Source: Alphaproteobacteria bacterium (lineage in GTDB: Bacteria > Pseudomonadota > Alphaproteobacteria > UBA2966). From it: a stretch of 39,419 bases of DNA. The stretch is from assembly GCA_030740435.1 (NCBI GenBank), contig JASLXG010000139.1:1-39419 (forward strand). The letters are read 5' to 3'. Of this stretch, positions 20,460 through 29,524 are shown piece by piece (the stretch's first letter is position 1; each line of letters opens with the position of its first letter). The notes under the pieces were generated by a model. That model searched no databases. It had not been told where the DNA came from and worked only from the letters and a program-made list of their open reading frames with translations. The translations under genes and the position numbers were made by a program.

Positions 20460-22076
20460 ATGCGAATCCGATTTGTGAAACACGCTATTCCGCTGGCCGC
20501 CGGCCTGGCCTTGGCGCTCGGCGCCATGGCTCCGATGGCGCCGCTGGCCCAGGCCGCCAAGAAGGGTGGAATCCTCAAGTACGTGGTGCCGGCGGAGCCG
20601 CCGAGCTTCGACGGACACCGCGAAACCACCTTCGCGCTGATCCATCCCATCGCGCCCTTCTACAGCGTGCTGATCCGGGTCAATCCCGACAACCCAAGCT
20701 CGCCCACGGATTTCGTCTGCGATCTCTGCACCGAAATGCCCAAGCCCAGCGCCGACAACAGCTATGTCTTCAAGCTTCGCAAGGGCGTCAAGTTCAGCGA
20801 CGGCTCGTCGCTGACGGCCCACGACGTGGTGGCCACCTTCAAGAAGATCATCTTCCCGGCGGCCGGCGTGGCCAGCGCCCGCAAGGCCTTCTACGTCATG
20901 GTCGACAGCGTCACCGCAACCGACGACCACACCGTGAAGTTCAAGCTCAAATACCCCTCCGGCGCCTTCATCCCGGCCTTGGCCAATCCCTACAACTTCA
21001 TCTACGCCAAGAAGATTCTCGACAAGGACATGCACTGGTATGAGAAGAACGTCATGGGCTCGGGTCCCTTCCGCCTCAAGGAACGCCAGGCCGGCGCCCT
21101 GATCAGCGGCACCCGCAACCCCGACTACTACCACTCCGGCAAGCCCTACCTCGACGGTTTCGAGGCCATCTTCGCCAAGAAGCAATCGCTTCGCGTGCAG
21201 GCCGTGCGCGGCGACCGGGCGGCCATCGAGTTCCGCGGCTTCCCGCCGAAAAGCCGGGACGATCTGGCCAAGGCGCTGGGCAAGGACATCACGGTCCAGG
21301 AGAGCAACTGGAACTGCGTCCTCATCGCCACACCGAACCATAAGAAAAAGCCCTTCGACAATCCCAACGTGCGCCGCGCGCTCAGCCTGGCCATCGACCG
21401 TTGGGGCGGCTCCAAGTACCTCTCGCGCATCGCCATCGTCAAAGCGGTGGGCGGCGTTGCCTTCCCGGGCCATCCCCTGGCGGCGACGAAGTCCGAACTC
21501 GAGCAGATCGCCGGCTACTGGCCCGACATCAACAAATCTCGGGCCGAGGCCAAGCGCCTGCTCAAGGAAGCCGGAGCTTCCAACCTCAAGTTCACCCTCA
21601 ATAACCGCGGCGTCGATCAGCCCTACAAGATCGTCGGCACCTGGCTGATCGATCAGTGGAAGCAGGTCGGGCTCACCGTCGACCAGCGGGTACAGCCCAC
21701 CGGTCCCTTCTACGCTTCGCTCCGCAAGAAGAAGGATTTCGACGTTTCCATCGACTTCAACTGCCAGGCCGTGGTCAATCCGCTGCTCGACGTGGCCAAA
21801 TACATATCCGACGACGTCTCGGGCAACAACTACGGCAACTACCAAGACCGCGAGATGGACAAGATGTTCAACGCCATGAACCAGGCGGCAAGCGTCAGCG
21901 AACAACGCTCCATCATGCGCAAGTTCGAAAAGCGTGCGCTCGACGAGCAGGCCAACGCCTTCATCACGCTGTGGTGGTACCGCATCATTCCTCACAGGTC
22001 CTACGTCAAGGGCTGGAAGATCAGCCCCAGCCATTACCTGAACCAGGACCTTTCAGGGGTTTGGCTGGAGCAATAG
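20460..22076 (+). CDS. ABC importer periplasmic binding protein (SBP_bac_5, peptide/nickel type)
   Basis: A 538-residue extracellular solute-binding protein of family 5. The signal peptide (MRIRFVKHAIPLAAGLALAL through PLAQA) ends before AKKGG. Family features are YVVPAEPPSFDGHRE near the mature N-terminus, LRKGVKFSDGSSLTAHDVV and GSGPFRLKERQAG. A strong ribosome site GGGAAGGAG precedes the ATG. Family members bind di- and oligopeptides, opines, sugars or nickel complexes; the ligand here is unknown. The gene order is ATPase, ATPase, binding protein, permease, permease, and a stem-loop follows this gene at 22106. Confidence 0.94.
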   Translation: MRIRFVKHAIPLAAGLALALGAMAPMAPLAQAAKKGGILKYVVPAEPPSFDGHRETTFALIHPIAPFYSVLIRVNPDNPSSPTDFVCDLCTEMPKPSADNSYVFKLRKGVKFSDGSSLTAHDVVATFKKIIFPAAGVASARKAFYVMVDSVTATDDHTVKFKLKYPSGAFIPALANPYNFIYAKKILDKDMHWYEKNVMGSGPFRLKERQAGALISGTRNPDYYHSGKPYLDGFEAIFAKKQSLRVQAVRGDRAAIEFRGFPPKSRDDLAKALGKDITVQESNWNCVLIATPNHKKKPFDNPNVRRALSLAIDRWGGSKYLSRIAIVKAVGGVAFPGHPLAATKSELEQIAGYWPDINKSRAEAKRLLKEAGASNLKFTLNNRGVDQPYKIVGTWLIDQWKQVGLTVDQRVQPTGPFYASLRKKKDFDVSIDFNCQAVVNPLLDVAKYISDDVSGNNYGNYQDREMDKMFNAMNQAASVSEQRSIMRKFEKRALDEQANAFITLWWYRIIPHRSYVKGWKISPSHYLNQDLSGVWLEQ

Positions 22077-22105
22077 CCCGAGCCCAGGTTTGTTGAGACC
22101 AAAGG

Positions 22106-22136
22106 CTCCCCGCCCGTAAGACAGGCGGGCGGGGAG
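22106..22136 (+). promoter_or_regulatory. intercistronic stem-loop after the binding-protein gene
   Basis: CTCCCCGCCCG (22106-22116) pairs perfectly with CGGGCGGGGAG (22126-22136) across a 9-base loop, in the 70 bases between the binding protein and the first permease. No T-run follows, so it is unlikely to be a simple terminator. In ABC importer operons such hairpins commonly protect the upstream mRNA and raise binding-protein levels over permease; that role is inferred. Confidence 0.65.
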
Positions 22137-22146
22137 TGATGGAGCC

Positions 22147-23118
22147 ATGTACCAGTACATCGTCAAGCGCATCCTGTTGATGATCCCGACGCTGCTTGGC
22201 GCCGCCGTGCTGGTGTTCTTTCTGCTGCGCCTGATTCCGGGCGACATCTGCGAGCTTAGGATGGCCGGGACGGGGGGGTATTTCGACAAGGAGGCGCTTG
22301 ATATCTGCCGCGCCGAGATCGGCATCGACCAGCCGCTCTTCATGCAGTTCATCGATTTCATCTGGGGTTTCATCCAATTCGACCTGGGCACCTCGATGTG
22401 GACCAACCGGCCCATCGGCGAGGAGATAGCGCTGCGCTTCGAGCTCTCCCTCCAGGTCGCCATCATGGCCACCCTCACGGCCACCTTGATCGCCATTCCG
22501 CTGGGCACCGTGTCGGCCATCAAGCAGAACACCTGGATCGACTATGCCGTCCGCATCTTCAGCATCGCCGGTATCGCCATGCCGTCCTTTTGGCTCGGCA
22601 TCCTCATCATCCTGGGCTTGCTGGTCTCGACCCAGGCCTTTTGGGGCACACCCTGGATGCCGCCCATCCAATACGTGCCGCTGTGGGTGGATCCCTGGCA
22701 AAACCTCAGCATGCTGATCTGGCCCACCGTGGCCACGGGCTATCGTTATTCCGCCGTGGCCACCCGCATGACCCGTTCGGCGCTGCTCGAGGTTCTGCGC
22801 GAGGACTACGTCCGCACCGCCCGGGCCAAGGGCCTCAGGGAAAAGCTCATCATCAACCGCCACGCGCTTCGCAATGCGCTGCTGCCGGTGGTGACGGTAA
22901 TCGGCATCGAGTTCGCCTTCCTGATGGGCGGGCTGGTGGTGACGGAACAGGTCTTCAATCTGAATGGCCTGGGCAAGCTGTTCGTCGAGGCGGTCACCAA
23001 CCACGACTACACCCTGACCCAGGCGCTGGTCATGGTCGTGGTGACGGTCTTCGTGGTGACCAACTTCGTGGTCGATATTCTCTATGCCTGGTTGGATCCC
23101 CGGATTCGCTACACTTAA
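22147..23118 (+). CDS. ABC importer permease 1 (DppB/OppB family)
   Basis: An inner-membrane permease of 323 residues with the DppB start MYQYIVKRILLMIPTLLGAA and about six membrane helices. The EAA loop that contacts the ATPases is seen in EDYVRTARAKGLREKLII. A segment after the first helix, RLIPGDICELRMAG, is the family's periplasmic helix region. It follows the stem-loop and is separated from permease 2 by 17 bases. Together with the second permease it forms the channel. Confidence 0.95.
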   Translation: MYQYIVKRILLMIPTLLGAAVLVFFLLRLIPGDICELRMAGTGGYFDKEALDICRAEIGIDQPLFMQFIDFIWGFIQFDLGTSMWTNRPIGEEIALRFELSLQVAIMATLTATLIAIPLGTVSAIKQNTWIDYAVRIFSIAGIAMPSFWLGILIILGLLVSTQAFWGTPWMPPIQYVPLWVDPWQNLSMLIWPTVATGYRYSAVATRMTRSALLEVLREDYVRTARAKGLREKLIINRHALRNALLPVVTVIGIEFAFLMGGLVVTEQVFNLNGLGKLFVEAVTNHDYTLTQALVMVVVTVFVVTNFVVDILYAWLDPRIRYT

Positions 23119-23135
23119 GTCAAGGACAGCCTGCC

Positions 23136-24032
23136 GTGACCTCCGAAATCCAAGTCGAAGCAGAAATCGAGGATTACGCCGAGAAGTCGCCGTTGGCGAC
23201 GGTCGTGCTCGAGATGATGCGCCGCCAGCCTCTCGGTGCCGCCGGAGCCTTGATCGTCATCGTCATGATCCTGATGGGGGTCTTTGCCGACGTCTTGACG
23301 TCCTACGACCCGACCGCCAACTCCTTCGCCGAAATGCACCTGGCGCCGAGTGCCGAGCATTGGCTGGGCACCGACCAATTCGGCCGGGACCTGTTGTCGC
23401 GCATCATCCATGGCGCCCGCACGGCGCTGTTCGTGGGTTTCGTCTCGGCCTTCATCGGCGCCACTCTGGGCCTCGTGCTGGGCGTCGGCAGCGCCTATTT
23501 CGGCGGCCGCATCGACCTCGTCTTCCAGCGCGTGATGGACGTCTTCATGGCCTTCCCGCTGATCATCATGGCGCTTGCCGTGGTTTCGATCTTCGGCACC
23601 GGAACCCAGAACGTGATCATCGCCATCACCATTCCCTTCATCCCGCGCTGCGCCCGCGTGGTGCGCTCATCCGCCCTGGCGATCCGCGAAATTCCCTACA
23701 TCGACGCGGCCCGGGCCTGTGGCTTCAGCCATAGCCGCATCATCTTGCGCCACATGGTGCCTAACGTCATGGCCTCGTTCCTGATCATGATCACGGCCTT
23801 CGTCGGCCAGGCCATCCTGCTCGAGGCCTCGCTCTCCTACCTCGGCCTGGGGGTCCAGGAACCGACCCCGGCCTGGGGCCTGATGCTGCAAGGCGGCGCC
23901 GAGGAATACGCCGAAAGCGCGCCCTGGATCGCCATCTTTCCCGGCCTCGCCATCAGCCTGGCGGTGTTCGGCTTCAACCTCTTCGGCGATGCCGTGCGGG
24001 ATACTTTGGATCCCCGCCTGCGCTCGGAATAG
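23136..24032 (+). CDS. ABC importer permease 2 (DppC/OppC family)
   Basis: The second permease, 298 residues. It starts at GTG 23136 after AAGGA, giving an acidic N-terminal segment (TSEIQVEAEIEDYAEKSP) before the first helix. DppC hallmarks are HWLGTDQFGRDLLSRIIHGA and the EAA loop IPYIDAARACGFSHSRIILR. About six membrane helices. The last 59 bases overlap the convergent small gene at 23974-24273. It is the last gene of the importer operon. Confidence 0.94.
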   Translation: MTSEIQVEAEIEDYAEKSPLATVVLEMMRRQPLGAAGALIVIVMILMGVFADVLTSYDPTANSFAEMHLAPSAEHWLGTDQFGRDLLSRIIHGARTALFVGFVSAFIGATLGLVLGVGSAYFGGRIDLVFQRVMDVFMAFPLIIMALAVVSIFGTGTQNVIIAITIPFIPRCARVVRSSALAIREIPYIDAARACGFSHSRIILRHMVPNVMASFLIMITAFVGQAILLEASLSYLGLGVQEPTPAWGLMLQGGAEEYAESAPWIAIFPGLAISLAVFGFNLFGDAVRDTLDPRLRSE

Positions 24033-24273
24033 CAGGCGCGGCCTGGCGTCCCGCCTGGGCCAACAGCTCCCGGCCGAGCGGCGTCACCACGACGAAGGTC
24101 GCCCCACCATTGCGGCGCTCGCGGCCGACCAGGCCCTGATCCAAGGCATCCTCCCAGATGGTCAGGTTCGGGCATGACGTGCGCCAAGCCGCCATGACCT
24201 CGTCATAGGGGCGCGGCCGGCCCGCCAGCCATTCCACCAGATCCAAAAGCAAAGCCTGTGTATCAGCGGCCAT
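23974..24273 (-). CDS. small conserved-looking hypothetical protein
   Basis: A 99-residue protein starting at ATG 24273, with AAGGAG seven bases upstream. The first 75 residues (LLLDLVEWLAGRPRPYDEV, then WRTSCPNLTIWEDALDQGLV) look like a compact helical, perhaps winged-helix, domain and end with VVVTPLGRELL, reminiscent of the wing of small DNA-binding proteins. The C-terminal 25 residues are low complexity and overlap the 3' end of the permease gene on the other strand. I believe similar small proteins occur in alphaproteobacteria, but I do not know a function. Confidence 0.6.
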   Translation of the reverse strand: MAADTQALLLDLVEWLAGRPRPYDEVMAAWRTSCPNLTIWEDALDQGLVGRERRNGGATFVVVTPLGRELLAQAGRQAAPAIPSAGGDPKYPARHRRRG

Positions 24274-24424
24274 CGCCGGCTCCTTGCGCCTGTGGCCTGC
24301 CATCATAGCAGGCTGCTGAAACACTCGATGGTGATGGTTTCAAGTGCCTTTTGGACAGCGTCGCGGATTGGTCGCCGCCCCTCTCTCTTTCTGCCTACGA
24401 TAGCGACCGGCTCCCTCCCTAACT

Positions 24425-24450
24425 AAAGTAGGGACAGGGACCCTTTTTTC
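24425..24450 (+). repeat. 18-base direct repeat, copy 1
   Basis: AAAGTAGGGACAGGGACC at 24425-24442 followed by CTTTTTTC. The identical 18-mer recurs at 24503, also followed by a T-run. On the other strand it reads GGTCCCTGTCCCTACTTT. It looks like a remnant of a REP-type or miniature mobile element. Confidence 0.75.
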
Positions 24451-24502
24451 CGCCGCGCCTGGTCGAAGCCAGAGCCGCAGCCAGTCACGCCTTTGCACCG
24501 AA

Positions 24503-24529
24503 AAAGTAGGGACAGGGACCACTTTTTGG
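24503..24529 (+). repeat. 18-base direct repeat, copy 2
   Basis: The second exact copy of AAAGTAGGGACAGGGACC (24503-24520), followed by ACTTTTTGG, 78 bases after copy 1 and in the same orientation. Confidence 0.75.
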
Positions 24530-24631
24530 GGTGAGGTGGGGGGCGGCGCCGGCCAAAGTTTACCGGGGCAACCTTGGTATGCTCTACGATCGACAAGTGC
24601 CGCCGCACCCACCATTTTTCCCGGAGATGAC

Positions 24632-26233
24632 ATGACGTTCTCCACCATCGATGCCGAAAATCTTGCCCAGGCCCTGACCGACGGCGGCGAAATCGCCTTT
24701 CTCGACGTGCGCGAGGAGGGCGAGCACGGCCAAAGCCATCCCATCCTGGCCGTCAACCTGCCGCTGGGCCGGCTCGAGATCATGGTCCGCGACCTGCTGC
24801 CCGGGGCCGCCAGCCGCATCGTCATTGCCGACGACAACGGTGCCGCCGACGGCGAAGCAGACCGCGCCGCCGAACGGTTGGGCGCCATGGGCTACGGCAA
24901 TGTGACTGTACTGGAAGACGGCTTCGCCGCCTGGGGCGCGGCCGGCCTCGAGCTTTACTCCGGCGTCAACGTACTCTCCAAGACCTTCGGCGAGTGGGTC
25001 GAGCTGGAATTCGCCACGCCCAGCCTGTCGGCCGACGAGGTCAAGGCCAAGCTGGACGCCGGCGCCGACCTGGTCATCCTCGACAGCCGGCCCTGGGGCG
25101 AATACCGCAACATGAACATTCCCTCGGGCATCAACGTGCCCGGCGGCGAGCTGGTCTTGCGTGTCGCTGATCTGGCGCCCGACCCCGAGACCCTGGTGGT
25201 GGTCAACTGCGCCGGCCGCACACGCTCGATCCTGGGCACCCAATCGCTGGTCAACGCCGGCCTGGTCAACCCCGTGGCGGCGCTGCGCAACGGCACCATG
25301 GGCTGGCAGCTGGCCGGGCACGAGCTCGAGTTTGCTGCCGGGCGCCGCTACGGCGAGGTATCGGGGCCGGCACTGGCTTGGTCGCGCGCGGCGGCGGCTC
25401 GCGTCGCCGAGCGCTTCGCCGTCGCCAGCGTCGACGCCGCCACCATTGAGGCCTGGCGGACCGACCGGGATCGAACCCTCTATCTGCTCGACGTGCGCTC
25501 ACCCGAGGAATACCTGGCCGGGCACTTGGCCGGCTCGCGCCCGGCGCCCGGCGGCCAACTGGTGCAGGCCACCGATCACTACCTGGCGACGCGCAACGCC
25601 CGCGTCGTGCTGCTCGACGACGACGGCGTGCGGGCCCGCTTGACGGCAAGCTGGCTCAAGCAGTTGGGCTGGGCCGACAGCTTCGTGCTGCAAGACGGGC
25701 TGCCGGACGGGCTGGAAAGCGGGCCCCATGTGCCCGACGTGGCGCTGCCCGGCGGCGTCGAGCCGGTACTGATCTCGGCCGGCGAGCTGGCCGGCCGGAT
25801 TGCTGAGAACGGCCTCACGGTAATCGACGTGGGCTCCAGCCAGGCCTACGCCAAGGGCCACGTGCCCGGCGCCTGGTGGCTATCCCGGGCCAGACTCGGC
25901 ACCTCGTTCGAGCGCTTGCCGCCGACTGATACCTATGTCGTCAGCGCCGGCGAGCCCGCCCTGGCGGCTCTGGCGGCCCACGAGATCGCCGCCCTTGGCG
26001 GCGTCCCCGCGATGGTTCTCGAAGGCGGCAGCACGGCCTGGCACCAGGCCGGCCTGGCCCTCGAAGAGGGCGCCACCAGGCTGACCAGCGAACCCGTCGA
26101 TGTCTATTACCGGCCCTACGAGCACGGTGCCGCCCCCGCCGACGCCATGCAGGGCTATCTCGACTGGGAGCTGGCCCTGCCCGGGAAGTTGGCCCGCGAC
26201 AAAACGCTCAGCTTTCCCCGCGTTGCAGGCTGA
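24632..26233 (+). CDS. four-domain rhodanese-like protein with one catalytic cysteine
   Basis: A 533-residue protein made of four rhodanese domains (roughly residues 1-108, 130-235, 265-365 and 375-475). Each shows the domain's FLDVRE, ILDSRPWGEY, LLDVRSPEEYLAGHLAG or VIDVGSSQAYAKGHVPGA strand. Only domain 2 has a catalytic loop cysteine, C193 in NCAGRTRSI. The matching loops in domain 1 (ADDNGAADG), domain 3 (LDDDGVRAR) and domain 4 (SAGEPALA) have none. It would transfer sulfane sulfur to cyanide or a thiol acceptor; the inactive domains may be structural. The C-terminal 50 residues hold a YYRPYE segment. The ATG at 24632 follows CGGAG. It stands alone. Confidence 0.9.
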   Translation: MTFSTIDAENLAQALTDGGEIAFLDVREEGEHGQSHPILAVNLPLGRLEIMVRDLLPGAASRIVIADDNGAADGEADRAAERLGAMGYGNVTVLEDGFAAWGAAGLELYSGVNVLSKTFGEWVELEFATPSLSADEVKAKLDAGADLVILDSRPWGEYRNMNIPSGINVPGGELVLRVADLAPDPETLVVVNCAGRTRSILGTQSLVNAGLVNPVAALRNGTMGWQLAGHELEFAAGRRYGEVSGPALAWSRAAAARVAERFAVASVDAATIEAWRTDRDRTLYLLDVRSPEEYLAGHLAGSRPAPGGQLVQATDHYLATRNARVVLLDDDGVRARLTASWLKQLGWADSFVLQDGLPDGLESGPHVPDVALPGGVEPVLISAGELAGRIAENGLTVIDVGSSQAYAKGHVPGAWWLSRARLGTSFERLPPTDTYVVSAGEPALAALAAHEIAALGGVPAMVLEGGSTAWHQAGLALEEGATRLTSEPVDVYYRPYEHGAAPADAMQGYLDWELALPGKLARDKTLSFPRVAG

Positions 26234-26267
26234 TCACGAATCTCCCCCTGCCTGCAAGCAATGTTTC

Positions 26268-26918
26268 CTAATCACCAGGAATTTCGATGCCCCCTTCGTC
26301 GAACACGCGATAGCTCTGCGATTTCGGTTTGGCTTGGTCTTCCTCGTTGACGTAGCGAATGGACGAGGTGCCCATCAGGGATCGCGGCAGCACCATGGCG
26401 CGGATGAAACGGCTGGCAATTTGCCCGTCGGCTTGCGCGAACACGGGCTCGGGGCCGGTCTCGAACCAGGGGCCGCCCGGGGCATAGGATGAGGAACGCC
26501 CTTCCGTATCGATACGGATCGTGCCCTCCCTGAGGCAGCGGGTACCGGGGCCACGATGGGTGTGCAAAAAGGCGCAACCGCCAGGGGGAAAGGCGACGCT
26601 GTCCAGGCGCAGCAGCAATTCGTCGGCGATCCGGTCGGGTTCGATGAAATGCGAGAGTTTCAGATGCCCACGGCCGGCCAGGGGTTCGGCCAGGCTTCCC
26701 GCCGAGACGATTTCCCAGCGCCACAATGTGGCGCCGCTGTCGGCGACCGCTAGCATCAGCTTGTCGGAGGTGACAATACCTTCGTCGGCCGGCAGCACGC
26801 TGCCATTGATCGTCACCTGCCCGGCGGCGACATAGATGGCCCGCGGAGACGCCGGCAATGCCACAGGATCGACGCCCGCGAACGGCGTGTCCTCGAACAG
26901 CCGCAGCTCGATCTCCAT
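26268..26918 (-). CDS. cupin-like hypothetical protein
   Basis: A 216-residue protein, mostly beta by its alternating pattern. HTHRGPG and the later TEGRSSSYAPGGPWFETGPEPV suggest a cupin or RmlC-like barrel with a possible metal site, but the canonical cupin motif is not complete. RBS GGAAGGGGA precedes the ATG at 26918. It begins 20 bases after the dehydrogenase stop and is the last gene of the hydantoinase operon, so it probably acts on or senses a small molecule of that pathway. No firm function. Confidence 0.7.
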   Translation of the reverse strand: MEIELRLFEDTPFAGVDPVALPASPRAIYVAAGQVTINGSVLPADEGIVTSDKLMLAVADSGATLWRWEIVSAGSLAEPLAGRGHLKLSHFIEPDRIADELLLRLDSVAFPPGGCAFLHTHRGPGTRCLREGTIRIDTEGRSSSYAPGGPWFETGPEPVFAQADGQIASRFIRAMVLPRSLMGTSSIRYVNEEDQAKPKSQSYRVFDEGGIEIPGD

Positions 26919-26938
26919 GGTTCCCCTTCCCGGCCCGC

Positions 26939-28012
26939 TCAGCCGAGCAAATTCTTGCCGCCGAAGCGCTCCAGCCAGGCCGGGATGACGGCCTTGTTGT
27001 AGACGTTGTCCGGAACCTCGCCGCGCAGCGCGCTAAGCAGCGACCGTGTCGCCCAGTCGAGGCCGGGCCCGAGGCCCGAGCCGTGGTTCATGGCCACGAT
27101 GTGGGACCACAGCAGCACCTTGTCGCCCATGCCCCTGAGCGGCGACTGCAGCGGCAGGGGCTCGACCTCGAAGACGTCGAGGGCGGCACCGGCGATCTGG
27201 TCCTTCAGCAGCGCCGCGATCAGCGCCTCCTCGTCGATGGCCGGGCCGCGCGAGGTGTTGACCAGCAGCGCCGTGGGCTTCATCAGGACGAGCTCCCTGG
27301 TGCTGATCATGTGGCGCGTCTCTGGGCTCAGCGTGACGTGCAGCGAGACCACGTCGGATTGGGCCAGCAGGGTGTCGAGATCGACACGCTCGGCGTTGTG
27401 GTGGACGAACTTGGAATAATCGACGTAAGGGTCGCAGGCCAGCAGCCGCACCCGCCAGGGTGCCAATAAATCGGCCAGGCGGCTGCCGATGCGGCCCAGC
27501 CCAATGATGCCGATGGTGATGCCGGCGTAGCCGTCGTGCCGCGCCCCCAGGTAGGTGCCAGTCAGCGCGGCATCTCGCCAGCCGCCTTCCTTGACGTAGC
27601 GGTCGCGCTCGCGCGATTTCTTGAGGACGTCCAGAATCATCGCCATGGTGCTCTCGGCCACACCGCCCCAGTTGGCCTCGGTGGGGCAGTGGCTGACGAT
27701 GATGCCGAGTTCGGTGGCCGCCTCGACGTCGACGTCGTCGATGCCGATCGAGCACTTCGAGACGATGCGCAGATCAGGCGGGATCTCGAGCACGCGGCGC
27801 GAAATGGGGTTGGGCCGGATGGTGGCGCCGAAAAAACCCGTGGCACCGGCGGCATTCTGGCAAAGCTCTTCTTCCGTGCCGCCCTCGGCCGAGATCCACG
27901 AGCCCTTGCCGATGACCAGCTCGCAGCCCGCCGCCTCGAGCCGGCCGTAATAGGAATCGGAATCCTCGACCGGCGCGAAGACGAAGATCTTGTGAGGCTT
28001 GGCAGCACTCAT
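26939..28012 (-). CDS. D-isomer-specific 2-hydroxyacid dehydrogenase
   Basis: An NAD(P)-dependent dehydrogenase of the phosphoglycerate / glycerate / formate dehydrogenase group, 357 residues. The dinucleotide motif GIIGLGRIGSRLADLL is at about 168-183. Catalytic residues are R255 (NTSRGPAIDE), E284 (DVFEVEP) and H304 (LWSHIVAMNH). The SKCSIGIDDVDVEAA segment is the substrate-domain loop. Compared with serine-pathway SerA there is no ACT domain. The ATG at 28012 overlaps the hydantoinase TGA (ATGA), so the two are translationally coupled, suggesting a degradative rather than a biosynthetic role. Confidence 0.92.
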   Translation of the reverse strand: MSAAKPHKIFVFAPVEDSDSYYGRLEAAGCELVIGKGSWISAEGGTEEELCQNAAGATGFFGATIRPNPISRRVLEIPPDLRIVSKCSIGIDDVDVEAATELGIIVSHCPTEANWGGVAESTMAMILDVLKKSRERDRYVKEGGWRDAALTGTYLGARHDGYAGITIGIIGLGRIGSRLADLLAPWRVRLLACDPYVDYSKFVHHNAERVDLDTLLAQSDVVSLHVTLSPETRHMISTRELVLMKPTALLVNTSRGPAIDEEALIAALLKDQIAGAALDVFEVEPLPLQSPLRGMGDKVLLWSHIVAMNHGSGLGPGLDWATRSLLSALRGEVPDNVYNKAVIPAWLERFGGKNLLG

Positions 28013-29496
28013 GATGGGCTTTCCCGTGGTTGGATGTGGGCCGCGAAATTGCGTTCGGGGTCGAGCTCGGGGACCGGCCGGCCCAGCGGCCGGGCCGCCG
28101 CGGCCGAGGCGCAAGGCTGGAATTCGCCCGAGCCGCGTTCGGCGCCGAGCTCGCCGTCTTCGACGATGACCTGGCCGCGGCGGATCACGGTCTCGGGCCA
28201 GCCCCTGACGCGGCGGCCCTCGTAGGGCGTGTAGCCGACGTTGTCGTGCAACATGGCGCTGCCTATTTCGACCTCGCGCTCGGGATCCCAGATGGCGATG
28301 TCGGCGTCGCTGCCCACGGCGATGGTGCCCTTTTTGGGATAAAGGCCATAAAGCCGGGCGGCGTTGGTGGCGGCCAGGGCCACGAAGCGGTTGAGGTCGA
28401 TGCGGCCCTTGCCCACGCCTTCCGAGAACAAGAGCGGCAAGCGCACCTCGACGCCCGGCACGCCGTTGGCCACGTGCTTGAAGTCGGGGTCGGGACCGTG
28501 CGCCAGTTTGCCGCTTTCGTCGAAGCGATAGGGCGCGTGGTCGGAGGAAAAAACCTGGAAGGTGTCGTTGGCCAGGGCCTGCCACATGGCTTCCTGGGCG
28601 GCCGCGTCGCGGGGCGGCGGGCTGCAGCAGAACATGGCGCCCTCGGCGCCCGGCCGGTCGAGATCGGCGGCCGTGAGAAAGAGGTATTGCGGGCAGGTCT
28701 CGCCATAGATCTTGAGGCCGCGGTCCTGGGCCCGGCGGATCTCGGCCGCCGCCTCGGCCGTCGAGACGTGAACCACCAGCAGCGGCACGTCCAAGAGCTC
28801 GGCCAGCGCGATGACCCGGTGCGTGGCTTCCTTCTCGGCCAGGCGCGCATGCGCCACGGCGTGGTATTTGGGGGCCCTATAGCCGCCCTCCAGCAGGCGT
28901 TCGCCCAACCAGCGGATGACCTCGTGGTTCTCGGCGTGCACCATCACCAGGGCGCCTTCGCGCCTGGCCAGCGCCAGCACCTCAAGCATCTGGTAGTCGT
29001 CGAGCCGGAGCATGTCGTAGGTGGTGTAGACCTTGAACGAGGTATAGCCATCCGCAATCAGGGCCGGCAGTTCCTGGCCCAGCACTTGTTCCGTGGGGTC
29101 CGAGATGATCAGGTGGAAGGCATAATCGATCACCGCCTTCTCGGCCGCCCGGGCATGATAGTCCTTGACCACGTCGCGCAGGGACTGGCCGTGGTGCTGG
29201 GCGGCAAAGGGGATGATGGTGGTGTTGCCGCCAAAGGCCGCCGAAATGGTTCCGGAATGGAAATCGTCGGCGTTCATCAGGCCCATGCCGGAAAGCTGCT
29301 CGATGTGCAGGTGGCTGTCGATGCCGCCTGGCAGCACCAGCTTGCCGGCCGCCTCGATTTCGCGGCCCGTGCTCGGATCCGCCGCCAATCCCTCGCCCAG
29401 CGCCGCCACGCGGCCCGCAGCTATGCCCACGTCGGCCCGGAAGCTGTCGGCCGCCGTCACCACGGTGCCGTTCCTGATCACCAGGTCATAGGCCAT
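28009..29496 (-). CDS. hydA: dihydropyrimidinase / D-hydantoinase
   Basis: A zinc amidohydrolase opening cyclic ureides such as dihydropyrimidines or 5-substituted hydantoins to N-carbamoyl acids. At 495 residues the full metal set is present: H62 and H64 (DSHLH), carboxylated lysine K155 (TSFKVYTTY), H187 (MVHAEN), H243 (VVHVST) and D319 (SSDHAPY). The C-terminal 40 residues are an Ala/Pro/Arg-rich tail of no clear role. No N-carbamoyl amidohydrolase or dihydropyrimidine dehydrogenase gene is next to it, so the physiological substrate is open. It is coupled to the dehydrogenase downstream. Confidence 0.93.
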   Translation of the reverse strand: MAYDLVIRNGTVVTAADSFRADVGIAAGRVAALGEGLAADPSTGREIEAAGKLVLPGGIDSHLHIEQLSGMGLMNADDFHSGTISAAFGGNTTIIPFAAQHHGQSLRDVVKDYHARAAEKAVIDYAFHLIISDPTEQVLGQELPALIADGYTSFKVYTTYDMLRLDDYQMLEVLALARREGALVMVHAENHEVIRWLGERLLEGGYRAPKYHAVAHARLAEKEATHRVIALAELLDVPLLVVHVSTAEAAAEIRRAQDRGLKIYGETCPQYLFLTAADLDRPGAEGAMFCCSPPPRDAAAQEAMWQALANDTFQVFSSDHAPYRFDESGKLAHGPDPDFKHVANGVPGVEVRLPLLFSEGVGKGRIDLNRFVALAATNAARLYGLYPKKGTIAVGSDADIAIWDPEREVEIGSAMLHDNVGYTPYEGRRVRGWPETVIRRGQVIVEDGELGAERGSGEFQPCASAAAARPLGRPVPELDPERNFAAHIQPRESPS

Positions 29497-29524
29497 GATT
29501 TCTCGTTTCCGCCGTTTTCGCCAA

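Larger units (their letters stand above)
24274..24631. other. 358-base intergenic region with duplicated motif
   Basis: No credible gene lies between the small minus-strand gene and the rhodanese gene. The region holds two direct copies of an 18-base motif (24425 and 24503) and, between them, a short imperfect inverted repeat (CTGGTC...GACTGG-like halves around 24460-24485). The last 40 bases lead into the rhodanese ribosome site CCCGGAG. Confidence 0.7.

Noticed and set aside
22106-22136. Rho-independent terminator between the binding protein and permease
   Set aside because: The stem is strong but no T-run follows, and the downstream permeases need the same transcript.
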